Assembly: GCF_965638725.1 (NCBI RefSeq)
Contig: NC_134950.1
Location: 169,288,853 to 169,352,852 of the forward strand
From: Aptenodytes patagonicus
Lineage: Eukaryota > Chordata > Aves > Sphenisciformes > Spheniscidae
DNA length: 64,000 nucleotides
Direction: 5' to 3'
Part shown: positions 53,701 to 64,000 of the stretch, in pieces
How positions within the stretch are numbered: the stretch's first letter is position 1
How the letters are laid out: every line of letters begins with the position of its first letter
Position numbers and translations under genes: made by a program
Notes under the pieces: model-generated
What the model was told of the DNA's origin: nothing
Database searches by the model: none
Seen by the model: the letters and a program-made list of their open reading frames with translations, nothing else

Positions 53701-54741
53701 CATTTAGGCAGTTTTATGACCCAGCCGAGTTTTAGTTGTGCTCTGCCGGGGCAAACGGACTCCTCTGTGAAAAAGTTCGCATAGCTGGCCTGTCACTTTA
53801 TCAGACAAAGGTTATCAGCCCAAAGTATCATGTTAACTACTCAGAGAGACAAGATACAGTATTTTCAGACAGAACATAACATACCTCCCACCGGGAGCTG
53901 CCACGCCAAGCAAAACTGATCTCCTAGACCATCAAACCCAAGCCACGGATTGCAAACAGAGTTTGCTCCAGGCTAAAGCTCAACTTCTTACCGTCACCCC
54001 CTCAGCCCAGCAGAAAGCCCTACTCAGCAGCCAAGGGCTTACAGGAAAATAACCTCTCTCCCACGAGTTTCATCCGAGCCTCGTTTCCCCTACCGGGCTA
54101 CCAGATCCCCGAGGTCCGCTACGATGAGGGTTTTCGGGAGGAGAGAAAAACGAGGAAATACCTCTCTCCTCAGACCCGTTCACGGGCGGGGCAGAGGCCG
54201 GAATGAGCGAGTTTGGGGAAGGGAGGAGAAGCCCATCCCGCCGCATCCCGTCTAATTCCTCCGGTAGGGGGAGCGGGGCCGGGCCTTGTGCAGCTGCCGG
54301 GGAGTTGGAGCGGTCGCCCCCTCCCGCCCGTGCCCACGCCTCCCCAGCGGGGAAACGAAAGGGCCGGCACCCCCCCTCCCCCCGGCCCAGCCACCCAGCC
54401 CCAAAGGCGGAGGGGCAGATGAGGCAGCGCCCCAGCCAGGCCCGCCGCTCCCCAAGGCCTGCGCTGCGACCTGGCCGCGGCTTCCTCCTCCCGCCGGCAG
54501 CCGCCGAGCGCGGGCGGTGGCGGGGGGAGAAGGAAGGTCGCAAAGAAGCGACCGGGCCCGGTCCCCCAGGGCCCGCCGCCCCCTCCCCTCAGCGCCAAGG
54601 CCGCGGCGCCTCACACCCGGCCGCGGGCCACCGCCTCCCCCGGCGGCCGCAGGGTGTGGGCGGGGGAACCAGGCGGCGGCGGCGGCGAGCAGGAGGAGAA
54701 AGGGCTGAAGGGGAGGAAGGGGAACGTGTCGGCGAACCCAC
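44797..54741 (-). other. ARF1: ARF1 intron 1 (about 9.9 kb)
   Basis: AT-rich, with many short interrupted frames and no coding signal. The acceptor CCCTAG lies just before 44796. The upstream donor depends on the tentative first exon. No LINE or obvious tandem repeat was seen in it. Confidence 0.6.
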
Positions 54742-55090
54742 CGGCGTCGGCTGCTGCCCCGGGCAGTGGGTCTGGCTGTCCTCGGACTGTCCCGCTCGGA
54801 GCCGGCTCCCCCCCGCGCCTCTCGGCCGCTCTCCGCCCAGGCACACAAGATGGCGGCGCTCGGCGGCCACGTCAGTGCCAGCCCCGCGCGCGGCACCACG
54901 GGTAACCGAGGAGGGCAGCAGGGGGCGGGGCCGAGCGGGGAATGGGCGGGGCTACGGCAGGGAGCAGCGGCGCTGGAAAGGGGCGGGGGCGGGACCCGCC
55001 GCCCGGCCGCGCCCACTTTCTGGCCACGCCCCCCCCAGCCGGCTCGTGACCGGATGCGGCGCACGCGGCGCGGGGCGGGGCGCGCGCTGG
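54150..55090. promoter_or_regulatory. ARF1: CpG island / ARF1 promoter
   Basis: GC-rich, CpG-dense block that begins abruptly after about 13 kb of AT-rich ARF1 intron and gene body. It contains GC-box-like GGGGCGGGG and GGGCGGGGC elements at about 54926-54952, and a YY1-type motif (CAAGATGGCGGC on plus, 54846-54857). YY1 motifs of this type often sit just downstream of TATA-less start sites. This fits a minus-strand start near 54.86-54.95 kb. Long open frames here are a side effect of base composition. Confidence 0.75.
54742..54860 (-). other. ARF1: Probable ARF1 5' non-coding first exon
   Basis: ARF1 coding begins in a second exon, so a non-coding exon must lie upstream. The only strong CpG promoter upstream is at 54.2-55.1 kb. 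On the minus strand a YY1-type GCCGCCATCTTG (54857-54846) is followed by a GC-rich stretch and a fair donor CCG|GTGGGT at 54742/54741. That would leave an intron of about 9.9 kb to the acceptor at 44797. The start and donor are estimates; alternative donors in the same island are possible. Confidence 0.4.
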
Positions 55091-55092
55091 GG

Positions 55093-56066
55093 CGATGTGC
55101 AGCGTGCAGCGTGTGGGGGGCCTTGCATCCCCCCGGGGGGCTGGGGGGGGCGATGTGCAGCGTGTGGGGGGCCGTGCATCCCCCCGGGGGGCTGGGGGGG
55201 GCGATGTGCAGCGTGTGGGGGGCCCTGCATCCCCCCGGGGGGCTGGGGGGGGGGGAACACGATGTGCACCGTGCAGCGTGTGCGGGGCCGTGCATCCCCC
55301 CAGGGGACTTGGGGGGACGACGACGATGTGCATCGTGCAGCGTGTGGGGGGCCCTGCATCCCCCCGGGGGACTGGGGGGGGCGATGTGCAGCGTGTGGGG
55401 GGCCGTGCATCCCCCCGGGGGGCGGGGGGGGACACACGATGTGCAACGTGCATCCCCCCGGGGGACTTGGGGGGGGACGACACACACACACGATGTGCAA
55501 CGTGCATCCCCCCGGGGGACTTGGGAGGGCGATGTGCAGCGTGTGGGGGGCCGTGCATCCCCCCGGGGGGCTGGGGGGGGCGATGTGCAGCGTGTGGGGG
55601 GCCCTGCATCCCCCCGGGGGGCTGGGGGGGGGACGACACGATGTGCAACGTGCATCCCCCCGGGGGGCGGGGGGGGGACACGATGTGCAACGTGCATCCC
55701 CCCGGGGGGCTGGGGGGGGACACACACGATGTGCAACGTGCATCCCCCCGGGGCACTTGGGGGGGCGATGTGCAGCGTGTGGGGGGCCGTGCATCCCCCC
55801 GGGGGGCTGGCGGGGGGCGATGTGCAGCGTGTGCGGGGCTGTGCATCCCCCCGGGGGGCTGGGGGGGGGGGGAACACGATGTGCACCGTGCAGCGTGTGC
55901 GGGGCCGTGCATCCCCCCAGGGGACTTGGGGGGACGACGACGATGTGCACCGTGCAGCGTGTGCGGAGCCGTGCAACCCCCTGGGGGACGGGGGGGGGTG
56001 ATGTGCTGCGTGTGCGGGGCCGTGCATGCCCCTGGGGGGGGGGACGACGACAATGTGCACCATGCA
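55093..56066 (+). repeat. GC-rich minisatellite, about 18 units of 39-64 bp
   Basis: The basic 51-bp unit has CGATGTGCAGCGTGTGGGGG, then GCCGTGCATCCCCCCGGGGG, then a CTGGGGGGG tail. About 18 units can be counted by the GCATCCCCCC core; the last two are diverged. Units differ in three ways: presence of the GCAGCGTGTGGGG module, GGGGCTGGGG versus GGGACTTGGGG, and short inserted ACAC or GACGACGA linkers. A two-unit stretch with GAACACGATGTGCACCGTGC recurs at 55254-55340 and 55871-55957, about 617 bp apart, so higher-order duplication has occurred. Each unit contains a C6G6 palindrome and several G runs. It starts just beyond the ARF1 CpG island. Confidence 0.95.
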
Positions 56067-56112
56067 CCGTTGCCCCTTGCTAGAGCGGGCAAGGCTCCGC
56101 ACTGGGGTCTTG

Positions 56113-56400
56113 CACGTGCCGTGCAGCATCGCTCCACGCCTGGCAGCGTGGGGATGCACGCTTGCTTCATGGGGCTCGATGCACGCGTGCAACCCGGTTT
56201 GCATGTGCCACGCAGCACTGCAGCGTGCCAGGCTGCGCGGGAACACGTACGTGCCTCGTGGGACGTGCGCACCTTTCTGGGGCCTGCATGTGCCGTGCAG
56301 CATTGCTCCATATGTCGGGTTGTTTGGGGATGCGTGCGGCATCCGTGCCGTGCAGCGTAGCCCTGTGTCGGGCTGCGTGCTCAGGGATGTGCTCGTGCCT
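56113..56400 (+). repeat. Degenerate GTGC-rich tandem repeat next to the minisatellite
   Basis: Four diverged copies begin with a CATGTGCCGTGCAGCAT-like phrase, at about 56113, 56203, 56287 and 56341. They contain further TGCACG, GCGTGC and GGGGATGCG elements. Unit lengths are about 90, 85, 54 and 60 bp. It shares GTGCAGC words with the minisatellite on its left and may be an older relic of the same array. Confidence 0.6.
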
Positions 56401-56734
56401 TATATATATACGTTTGAAAGCCGCCCGTGCATCCTGCCGTGGGGTTCATGCACGTCTGATAGTGCTGGCGTGCTCCCCACCTTCATGGCTTCTGCTGGTT
56501 ATCCACGTATTTACTATGTAGGCACAGAGAGAGAGTCAAAATCCTTCAGGCTCTTACCCAAAATAAAGCGGGGCTGCAGGGAGGGCCCCCTTTGCCGGGC
56601 CGCTCTGCTGCCGCTTCAGTTCCCCCTTGAGACAAAGCAGAGAGGATTTGGTAAAATTTTGACTGTTTGTGATGCTGGAAAAGGCTAAACGGATGGAGAG
56701 GACCCACAGGATGGAGTGCGCTGGGTGCTGCTCC

Positions 56735-56830
56735 GGCCCCTCTGTGCCTCGGTTTCCCTATGCAGGGGAAAAACCCTTTTAATTTTTTTACCTTAATAAC
56801 GCACAGATGTGGGAGGGAATAGGTGAACAC
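56735..56830 (+). repeat. Possible MIR-like SINE core
   Basis: 'CCTCTGTGCCTCGGTTTCCC' (about 56739-56758) is close to the conserved MIR core. The flanks are too diverged to delimit the element with confidence. Confidence 0.4.
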
Positions 56831-59614
56831 GGAGCAATTTTTTAATTGCGCGTGGAAAACAAAAAATCCCATGGTTTGAAAGCTCAAGAGATCGGTGCAG
56901 AAACAACTGTTAGCGCATGTGTGCAGTAAATTTAGGATTAATTCCTTTCTGTTTTGGGGTAACTTTAAGATAAATCGAGGTTCTGTGCTGACCCAGGCTA
57001 AATACTAAATGCTAAATACTCAATACGTCCTTTATTAAAGACAGGAAGAGGGGTTTTGAAAGACGGCAGGAAGCCACGAAAACTGCTTATTTCTGGATTT
57101 CCCCCCGATGCTCATAGGAAATGAATACCTCAAAGACCTCCATCCCCCTGTCGAATGGGGTTGAAGTCGCCCAGCAGCTGAAAGCATTACACAGAGGCGA
57201 GAGAAGGCAGACGGACAGACGGACGTGAGCCCAAAAGCTTCTTTTCCTAAAAAATTGGGTCACGCGCAAGAGAGATGGCAGCAACAGGGCTGAGAAATGC
57301 CAGGAGGGAGCCTGGCCTGGAGGCGAGATCTGCCCTGTGCTTCTTCCAGGGAGGCACCATCCCCGTACATGAGCAGGTATGAGTTAATATTATTACTATT
57401 TTACTTAAGGAAGCACCTAAATTGCATTAAGATCTCCCCAGACAGTCAAAAAGCAGCCGGACCGGTGACTATCTGAGAAAGCGATGGCAAAGACACGCCG
57501 AGAAACCAGATTAACTATTTTTTCCCGCATTGCAGAAGCCGACCGGTCTCAAACGGGGGATTTCGGGAAGAGGATAACTGTTGCGGTGAACAGATTGCTG
57601 CCCACCTTGATGTCCGGGCATGGACGGCTACCGCTGGGATCGCAGATGTCCCCGTCCCCTCGGCGCGGGCTGTTTGTGCAGCCCTGAGTTTGTGAACCGT
57701 TTGGGGCATGGCATCCTTCTGGACCTGGTTTAAGAGATACCGAGTTGAACCTAAAACGCAAAGCGGGATTTAATCCTTCGGCAACGCCTTTGAGAAAGGA
57801 AAGGAGAATTTGCGTTTGCTTGGGGCTTCTGGGGAATATCTGCCGCTGTCCTTGCTGGTTGGGGACATTTTGGGTGAGCCCTGGGGCAGGAGCTGTGCTG
57901 GGAGGCCACGCTCTGTGTGTCCGTGTATAGGTTGATACAGGGAAGCTGCTCTCGAGGCGACCCCGTTAATGCATTTATCCTCCATCCCCAAATCCCCTCC
58001 TGGCCATAGCCGAGCTGAGCGACGGCTTGTTTTACAGCCCTGTCTCCATGCCCAGACAGTGAACCAGATCAGGGCGCTGCTCTGGGTTAAAAATAATCCT
58101 TCTCTCCTTTTTTTTTTAATTTTTCCGTTATTTTTAACCTGGAGCAGTCCCTCCTTTAGCTCACGGGGCTGTGGGGAGGAGAGGAGATGCTCATCCCGCC
58201 ATCCCATCACCTCCTACCCTCCCCGGTGAATGATGGAGGTGCCAGCCGGGGTGCAAAACGAGTTGAGGGAGGTTTGTTTTATGATCATCATCTATGATAT
58301 ATCATCTGTGATACATGATTTCATTATTATCATCTCGGCGGAGACCCGAGTCGACGCTGTGCCCGAGGAGCCGGTAGAAATTTGGCCCCGTTGATTTGAG
58401 TCATTAATGACGGCTGCCGTGATGCAAGACGAACGCTTTGCCCGGTGACTCATGACATTTATGGGAAGAAAGAGGCCTCGTTTTTTTTTGCAGCTGGGAG
58501 AGCAGACGTGTCACTTGCTTTCTCTTTTCCGCGAAAAGCCAATGTGGGGGAAAGACGAAATGGGAAGGGATCCCTTGGGGCAGCCTAGCTCGTTTGCTGG
58601 GTGCTCCCGGGGTTGCGGAAAGCCCTTTGGCTTTTCCTGGGTGGCCTCTTTGGAGCTGGTGAGTTTTCCTCCCCGCCGGGAGCCTCGAATGACAAATCTG
58701 CCGGCTGAACTACACCCTGTTCTCGCTGCCTGTTGAGAAAAAAAAAAAATCAAAACCCAAGTGTTTGTGAAAGGCGATTTTCTGAGGTTACAAAAACATC
58801 ATCCGGAGTCACAGAGCACCTGCCCGAGCGATGCTTTTCCTTTTGCATCTGCCCCAGGAAAAAATACTGTGGGCTGGATTTACTCTAACTCCAGGGTCCC
58901 CCAAAATAATCTTTTCCCCCGGTGTGGGCAAGTTGTCTTTATCGAGAAGATACTGCTTGATGATAATCTGCTGGTGTCTGGTATCGTGGGGGGGTGCAGA
59001 CCTCTGAGCTGACGGCAGCAATGTCCAGCTACCAAATCCCTCCTGGTAGTGATGGCGAGCTCATTTTGGGGTATTTTGGGGTGACGCTGGGATGGGTGCC
59101 CATGTGCAAAGGGCTGAAGGACACTGGGGTCAATCGATGCTCTGCTTTCCGCTGCCCTAAAGCTCCTACGCTGTGAGGCCATGTTGTTGGGTTGGGGGTT
59201 TCTCACCTTTGAGTCTGCCAGATTGGGGTGAGAATTGCAATTACACAGGAGCTGAGTATCTTATCTACCAAAAAAAAAAAAAGCGATTCTTTCTCGGATT
59301 TGGGGTCCTGGGGTCACCTGTAGGTGGGTCTGGGCTGTTGAAAACCCAACAGATCCAGTCTTGCTGCTCACATTTTACCATCCTGGCAGCAAAAGGAAGG
59401 TGGAAACGGGGAGAAAAGCAAGCTAAACGCTATGCGGCTCCCTTGATAGGCAGCAAAATAAGAATATTTGCAGCAGGAGCTTTTATTTTGCTAAGGTTTC
59501 TCCACTCAGAGCTGAGTTAGGTGGCAGAAGGACCCATGCAGCCAGAGCATTTTTGAGAGCATCTCAGATGTGGGACTGAAGCCCGGAGAGCAAACGAAGC
59601 AAATCGGCTCTCCG

Positions 59615-59775
59615 CTCATGACACCAGCTCCCGTGGGATCTTGGGCAAATTGCTGCAGCTCTCTCAGCCTCACTTTTTTCTCCTTAATTCAGAAATAGCT
59701 GCACTTCGTGACTTAGTGACGTGCAGTGTAACCTGCTGGTGAGAAGAGCTTTGTATAACATCAGCGTTGCTAATT
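59615..59775 (+). repeat. MIR-like ancient SINE remnant
   Basis: 'GGGATCTTGGGCAAATTGCT' followed by 'GCAGCTCTCTCAGCCTCACT' matches the MIR core in order. An AT-richer tail with 'GACTTAGTGACGTGCAG' follows. Old and incomplete. Confidence 0.6.
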
Positions 59776-61623
59776 GCTGACGCCCCTGGATAAAGCTCTC
59801 AGCTGCACCTGCAGTGGGCTGATGCCCTGTTTGAGCAGCCTTGGCGATGTCTTTTCATACCCGGGGAAGACGGGTTAGAAAGGAGAGTTGGTTCCTCCAC
59901 TGTCATCTATCCATCCCTCCTTCCCTTCAGCTGCTACGGGGCAGATGTCCCTGCTGAGCGAGTCCCTCAGCTCTTCCTCCAGTCAATGGAGACAAAGAGG
60001 AGTGATTCACCCATCCCGCTCCAGACATCACCTCCAGTAGGTCTCCATTGCCTGTTGAGGGAGGACTCGGGGGGAGATGTCCACGTTCAGCTAACGGGAT
60101 CCCTCCCGGGGCGGCAGGTGAGGATTTTCCGTGCCCTCCTCATCATTTCAACCTCGAGTGCTTAATTTACTCAGCGTTCGGGCTGGTAAATGCATGCTGG
60201 CAGGTTGCTTTGCCTGGAAACACGCTGCAACCTGCTCTGCCTGCCCCTGAAGCTCAAACGTCTGTGGTCGAGGAGTTCAATGGGCAGCGCTCCCCTTCCA
60301 GTGAAGTCTTGTGGGGTGTGCTGAGTTGGGTCTGGTCTCTGGGACCAGTCCGGTTTCTGGAATGGGCAGTGCAGCAATGCCAGAGCGTATTCCCTTGCCT
60401 GGTCCTACCCCCAGCCCGTCGGACACTGCCAGAGCTATCCTGAGTTGTCTCCTGGAGGGGAGATGCTCTCCGAGCGTGAAGGCAAAAGGTAGGAGCATTA
60501 AAATATCCCATTTGGAGAGCTTTGTGCAGTTTTCCAGAGCTCCATCAGGGAAAGCTGTCTGTCCATCCCCAGGGTACCACGCTGCCGTGCAGGATTCGAT
60601 GTGGCACATATCCTTCTGCTTTTAATGACCGTGCACAGAAAACCCGGGTTTTAAATGCTCAGCTGAAATATTTCACCTCTAGCAGCGCAGTGCTCTGAAA
60701 TCCCTTGGTTTGCTAGCAAAGCTGCCACCTCTGAAACACTAACACTGTGTCCTGTCAGCCCTGGTTTTTTTCCAGCCAGGATTCCCAGTTAATGAGCTGT
60801 GAAAGAGGAGAGCGCTCCGGCTTTCCATATGAAGTCGCTTGGCTACGGAGATCTAGAAGAAAATGTAACACCAGAGGTACTGAGGTTATTATCCCAGTGT
60901 TTTCCTGGATGGGAATGAAATTGCGGCTGTTCTCCATCATCAAAACCTCATTAAGTTGTGCAGCCACTAATTGATATGCCCAAATCTGACAACTTGCGTC
61001 AAAGGAGAAGATGGTGGTCGCCCTGGGACCCGCCAATCAATGTCACAGCCGTCCCAGGCCCACGGTGAACTTTGACCGCCTGCAAGAATGACGGCGATTG
61101 TTTCAGTTGCGAGGAGAAAGATGGAAACCAGCCTAATTATAACATCAATGTCAGGTCACGTACCCCCACTGGACACCTGCGTGATGGAGAAAAAAAAACC
61201 CCAGACGGCGGCTATCGGGGTCCAGCTTCTGTGAAGCTGCCTGAGATGTCGTGGCTGCTCTGGGTTGTCCAGGCTGGAAAAACGTCACCTTGAAGAGCTT
61301 TGTTCATCCAGCATCATTTTTCTGGAAATCTGAGGATGCACATCGCAGGAAAACTGCAACTGGTGTAACAGAGGAGCGAGAAATGCCAATGTGCAAGGGA
61401 AACCCTGGGCTGTTTGCAGCAGGGTTTGCGAGGCAGAAGGAGTTGGAGTCAGGAGGCTGCTGGAGGAAGGACCACAGAGGAGGCTTTGGGGTTAGGAGAA
61501 AGGTATGGTACAGAAAGGAGGTAAAAAGGTGATGAATGCCTAAGTCACTGCAGGATGGGATCAGTTAATCTCATTTTGCGTCTCTACGAGGTAGCGATCC
61601 CCCGCCAACTTCATTCCCTTTTA

Positions 61624-61775
61624 TCATAGAATGATAGAATGGTTTGGGTTGGAAGGGACCTTTTAAAGGTCACCTAGTCCAACCCCCCTGCCGTGGGCAG
61701 GGACATCTGCAACTCGGAGCCCCGTCCAACCTGACCTTGAATGTTTCCAGGGATGGGGCATCTACAACCTCCTTT
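61624..61775 (-). mobile_element. CR1 LINE 3' end fragment
   Basis: Starts with the CR1 terminal repeat (TCATAGAATGATAGAATGG) and the signature 'TTTGGGTTGGAAGGGACCTT'. A stretch resembling 'CCAGGGATGGGGCATCTACA' follows. Identity fades near 61775. The orientation puts the LINE 3' end at the left. It is short and severely 5'-truncated. Confidence 0.85.
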
Positions 61776-64000
61776 TACAGTCACTGCAGAGAAACAGGGA
61801 CCTGAGGGTGTGATTTGACCACCCTTTCCTAGATACCTGAGATGAGCTGGGCCTTCATCTCCACCAGAAGGACTGACTCGATCTCCCCAGGGGTCTGGCT
61901 CCAGTGGAGATGTCTTCTTCCTAGGAGATGAGGCCCTGAGCAACCTGAGCCAGTGTTGAATTCAGCCCTGCTGTGAGCAGTGTTGGACCAGAGACCTTCA
62001 GAGGAGCCTTCAGTGTCAATTGGGTGTTGCTGTCTTCATTTAAGCGGATCAATGTGGCAGGAGAAAAAAAGAGTAGGGCTAGAGAGATGAGAGAGGTCCT
62101 GGGCTGACATTCTCCACTTGCCATTATGCAGAGCTCAGGTGAGATTTGAGGGGTCTCAGAGCTATCCCCAGGATCAGAGATCCCTCTCTCTGTTTTAACG
62201 TTTCTGCAGTGTCCCACAAACCCGGACCTGAGAACTTTCCCCCTTCTTGCCCTGAGCGTGGGGCAAAGGATCTGCAAGGATGGCATGAGCGTGATGGGCT
62301 TACACAGCAGCCTCCAGCACTTGCTTGAAGCTCAGCAGACCTTGCTTGTGGGCTTCTGTGAGATGGAGCATGAGATTTTTCTCCGACCCAAGGCAGATCT
62401 GTTGAAGTCAAAAGCAGTTTGACCTCAGCGGCGGGGCTGGGCGTGCAATGCAGAGAAGAAAGCGAGCAAACAACTGCTCCCAAGGTCCCATCCGCTGAAA
62501 TTCAAGTGTAAATTGACCTAGGCCCCTGGCTTGTATGGTGCAGTAGTGCCCGAGCGTCCTCCCATTTAACTGCAGATGAGGGCATCCTTGCTGCAGGATG
62601 CTGTCAGTGCTAAAAGTTCATAGAGGTCCACCGGAGTTCATGGGAGGAAAAACCCCTCCAAGACTCTTAATCCAGCTGTGGCTCTGAGCGTTCCTGGCGG
62701 AAGCGGGAGAAGATCTGCCATGAGGTGGCCGTAACGTTCACCGGTAGCTCTGTGTGGTGCCTACAAACATCACAGACGAGGACCTTGAGAGGTGTTCTTA
62801 GCTAGGACATCATCTGGCAGGACATATCCTTGCCCAGGACCACACGGCAGCAGATGAAGGACTTGATCTACCAGCTCCCAAGCAAGGACTGGCCGAGGGA
62901 CAACCTCACGGTTGAGATCCCGAGGTGTCCTTTTTATTCCCCCCCCCCCCCCCTCCCCGGGATGCAGGGGAAAACCTGTGCCCACCCCGTGCTACAATCT
63001 GTCCTCTGGGTTTCTGCAGTCCCCTGGGCAGATACCCATTTACTTTACATTACTCCTGTGCGTTTGCGGTGCGTGCGCCACGCTTATCTCTAGGGAAACA
63101 GCTGTGATTTATCCTCGAGAAATAGATTGCAATTAACATTTAAGCCCATACCCATGATGCGGTCACAAAGGCAATATAATGAATCAGTCTTTTAATAATA
63201 AGCTCTGTAATCTTTGAAAACTCACCCGGGTGGGAGCTGGGCACCCAGCAGAAAACGTTCTCGCTGATGCCAGCGCTGTCAAAATCGTTCCACCCTTCCC
63301 TGATCCGCCGACCGGGGTCCGAGGGGCACGTGCTGGGCACTAATTGGAGCTGATGCTGTGAAAATAAACTTATGCCTCTGCAGCCAAAATAGAGGTCGGT
63401 TCCCAATTTTATTCTGCAGGGACAGATGCGAGTTGGGCACGGGGGCTTGTTCCTGGGATAGGTCCTGGTGATGTGAGATGGAGAGGCTGGAGGCGGCCGC
63501 CCACCTCTTCCCATCACCGTGTGAGAGGCAGGCATGGGAAAATGGGGAAAAAAATGGAGATTTGGGGCCCTCGGTGGGGGAGGCGCTGGGTGCGGGGCAG
63601 CTCTCCTAACCCACTTGCAGGCAGCATCCAGGATCTGAAACCACGCATCTCTGGAGGTGTGAAATCTGTAATTATAAACCAGCTAATGAACGTATACTTG
63701 CCAGGTGGATTATGTACAGCTGGGGGCCAGCAGAGCCCATCACGGGCTTGGCCTGTGGGCATGGCATGAGAGTGGTGGGGACGTAGCTTTGGGACGGGTG
63801 ACTTGGCTGGTGCACGGAGATGAAGGTTGCGTTGGGCTGGGTCTTCTTGTAGAGATCTTTTTCCCCTGGTCCGGGTGGGAAGGTTGGCTGGTGGCTTGAG
63901 CAGAGGGGAGGGAAGACGTGGGTTTGGAACGTGTCACCTGGAGTTTTTTTACCTATCGACTACTACCCATCTGAAAGGTCTTTCTCCTTGGGTGTAGACC
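61776..64000. other. Intergenic, no supported gene
   Basis: Short frames only. A run of about 15 C lies near 62939-62953. The block 63150-63400 looks less repetitive and could be regulatory, but there is no direct support. Confidence 0.5.

Larger units (their letters stand above)
56470..61623. other. Intergenic upstream of ARF1, no supported gene
   Basis: Contains two MIR-like remnants and single motifs such as an AP-1 site TGACTCA (58446-58452). No WNT3A exon, the gene expected next by human synteny, was found. A moderately AT-rich stretch at about 60930-61020 has homeobox-like CTAATTG and TCF-like TCAAAGG words. It is a candidate conserved element only. Confidence 0.5.

Noticed and set aside
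55093-56066. Regular repeat considered as a CRISPR array
   Set aside because: Units are contiguous and degenerate without unique spacers, and the genome is eukaryotic.
54252-56342. Open frames of 400-700 codons on both strands across the ARF1 island and minisatellite
   Set aside because: Several frames are open at once over the tandem repeat and CpG island, which is a composition and unit-length effect. No domain is recognisable.
56500-64000. Search for WNT3A exons, expected beyond ARF1
   Set aside because: No Wnt cysteine-pattern or signal-peptide exon was recognised on either strand.

Overview
This is vertebrate genomic DNA and almost certainly avian. Introns have GT/AG borders, and the coding exons match GUK1, MRPL55, MMTAG2 (C1orf35) and ARF1. 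Several CR1 LINE copies are present, including the typical ATTCTATG-type 3' ends, which points to a bird or other sauropsid. The very GC-rich, compact genes with long G and C homopolymers are also typical of bird gene-dense regions. The gene order matches the human 1q42 block (GUK1, MRPL55, C1orf35, ARF1), so this is a conserved synteny block. I cannot name the species.

Layout. 1-14.9 kb: intergenic, no supported gene; degenerate CR1 copies at about 1.27-2.17 kb and 7.57-7.78 kb and one MIR-like SINE remnant. 14.95-31.6 kb: GUK1 on the minus strand, eight coding exons; its 7.4-kb first intron carries a younger CR1 copy and a 3 x 21-bp repeat. 31.6-32.1 kb: a CpG-rich bidirectional promoter shared with MRPL55. 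32.1-32.6 kb: MRPL55, plus strand, three exons with introns under 90 bp. 33.4-35.8 kb: MMTAG2, plus strand, eight exons, one intron holding a perfect 79-bp hairpin. 35.8-40.3 kb: spacer between two convergent genes. 40.3-54.9 kb: ARF1, minus strand, four coding exons, a ~1.4-kb 3' UTR and a ~10-kb first intron ending in a CpG island. 55.1-56.5 kb: an 18-unit GC-rich minisatellite followed by a degenerate GTGC-rich repeat. 56.5-64 kb: intergenic, with MIR-like remnants and a CR1 3' end.

The four genes are unrelated housekeeping functions: GMP to GDP phosphorylation, mitochondrial translation, a poorly characterised lysine/RS-rich protein, and Golgi vesicle-coat GTPase signalling. Their linkage is syntenic, not an operon. 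One functional link is suggested. The GUK1/MRPL55 promoter drives a mitoribosomal protein on one side. On the other it drives a GUK1 first exon that adds a short arginine-rich N-terminus, so a mitochondrial GUK1 form could be co-expressed with MRPL55.

I found no convincing new biological system. The items most worth a second look are the GUK1 N-terminal extension, the MMTAG2 intronic hairpin, and the minisatellite abutting the ARF1 promoter, which is open in several reading frames. All exon borders were read by eye from splice consensus, reading-frame continuity and remembered family sequences. No alignment was run.
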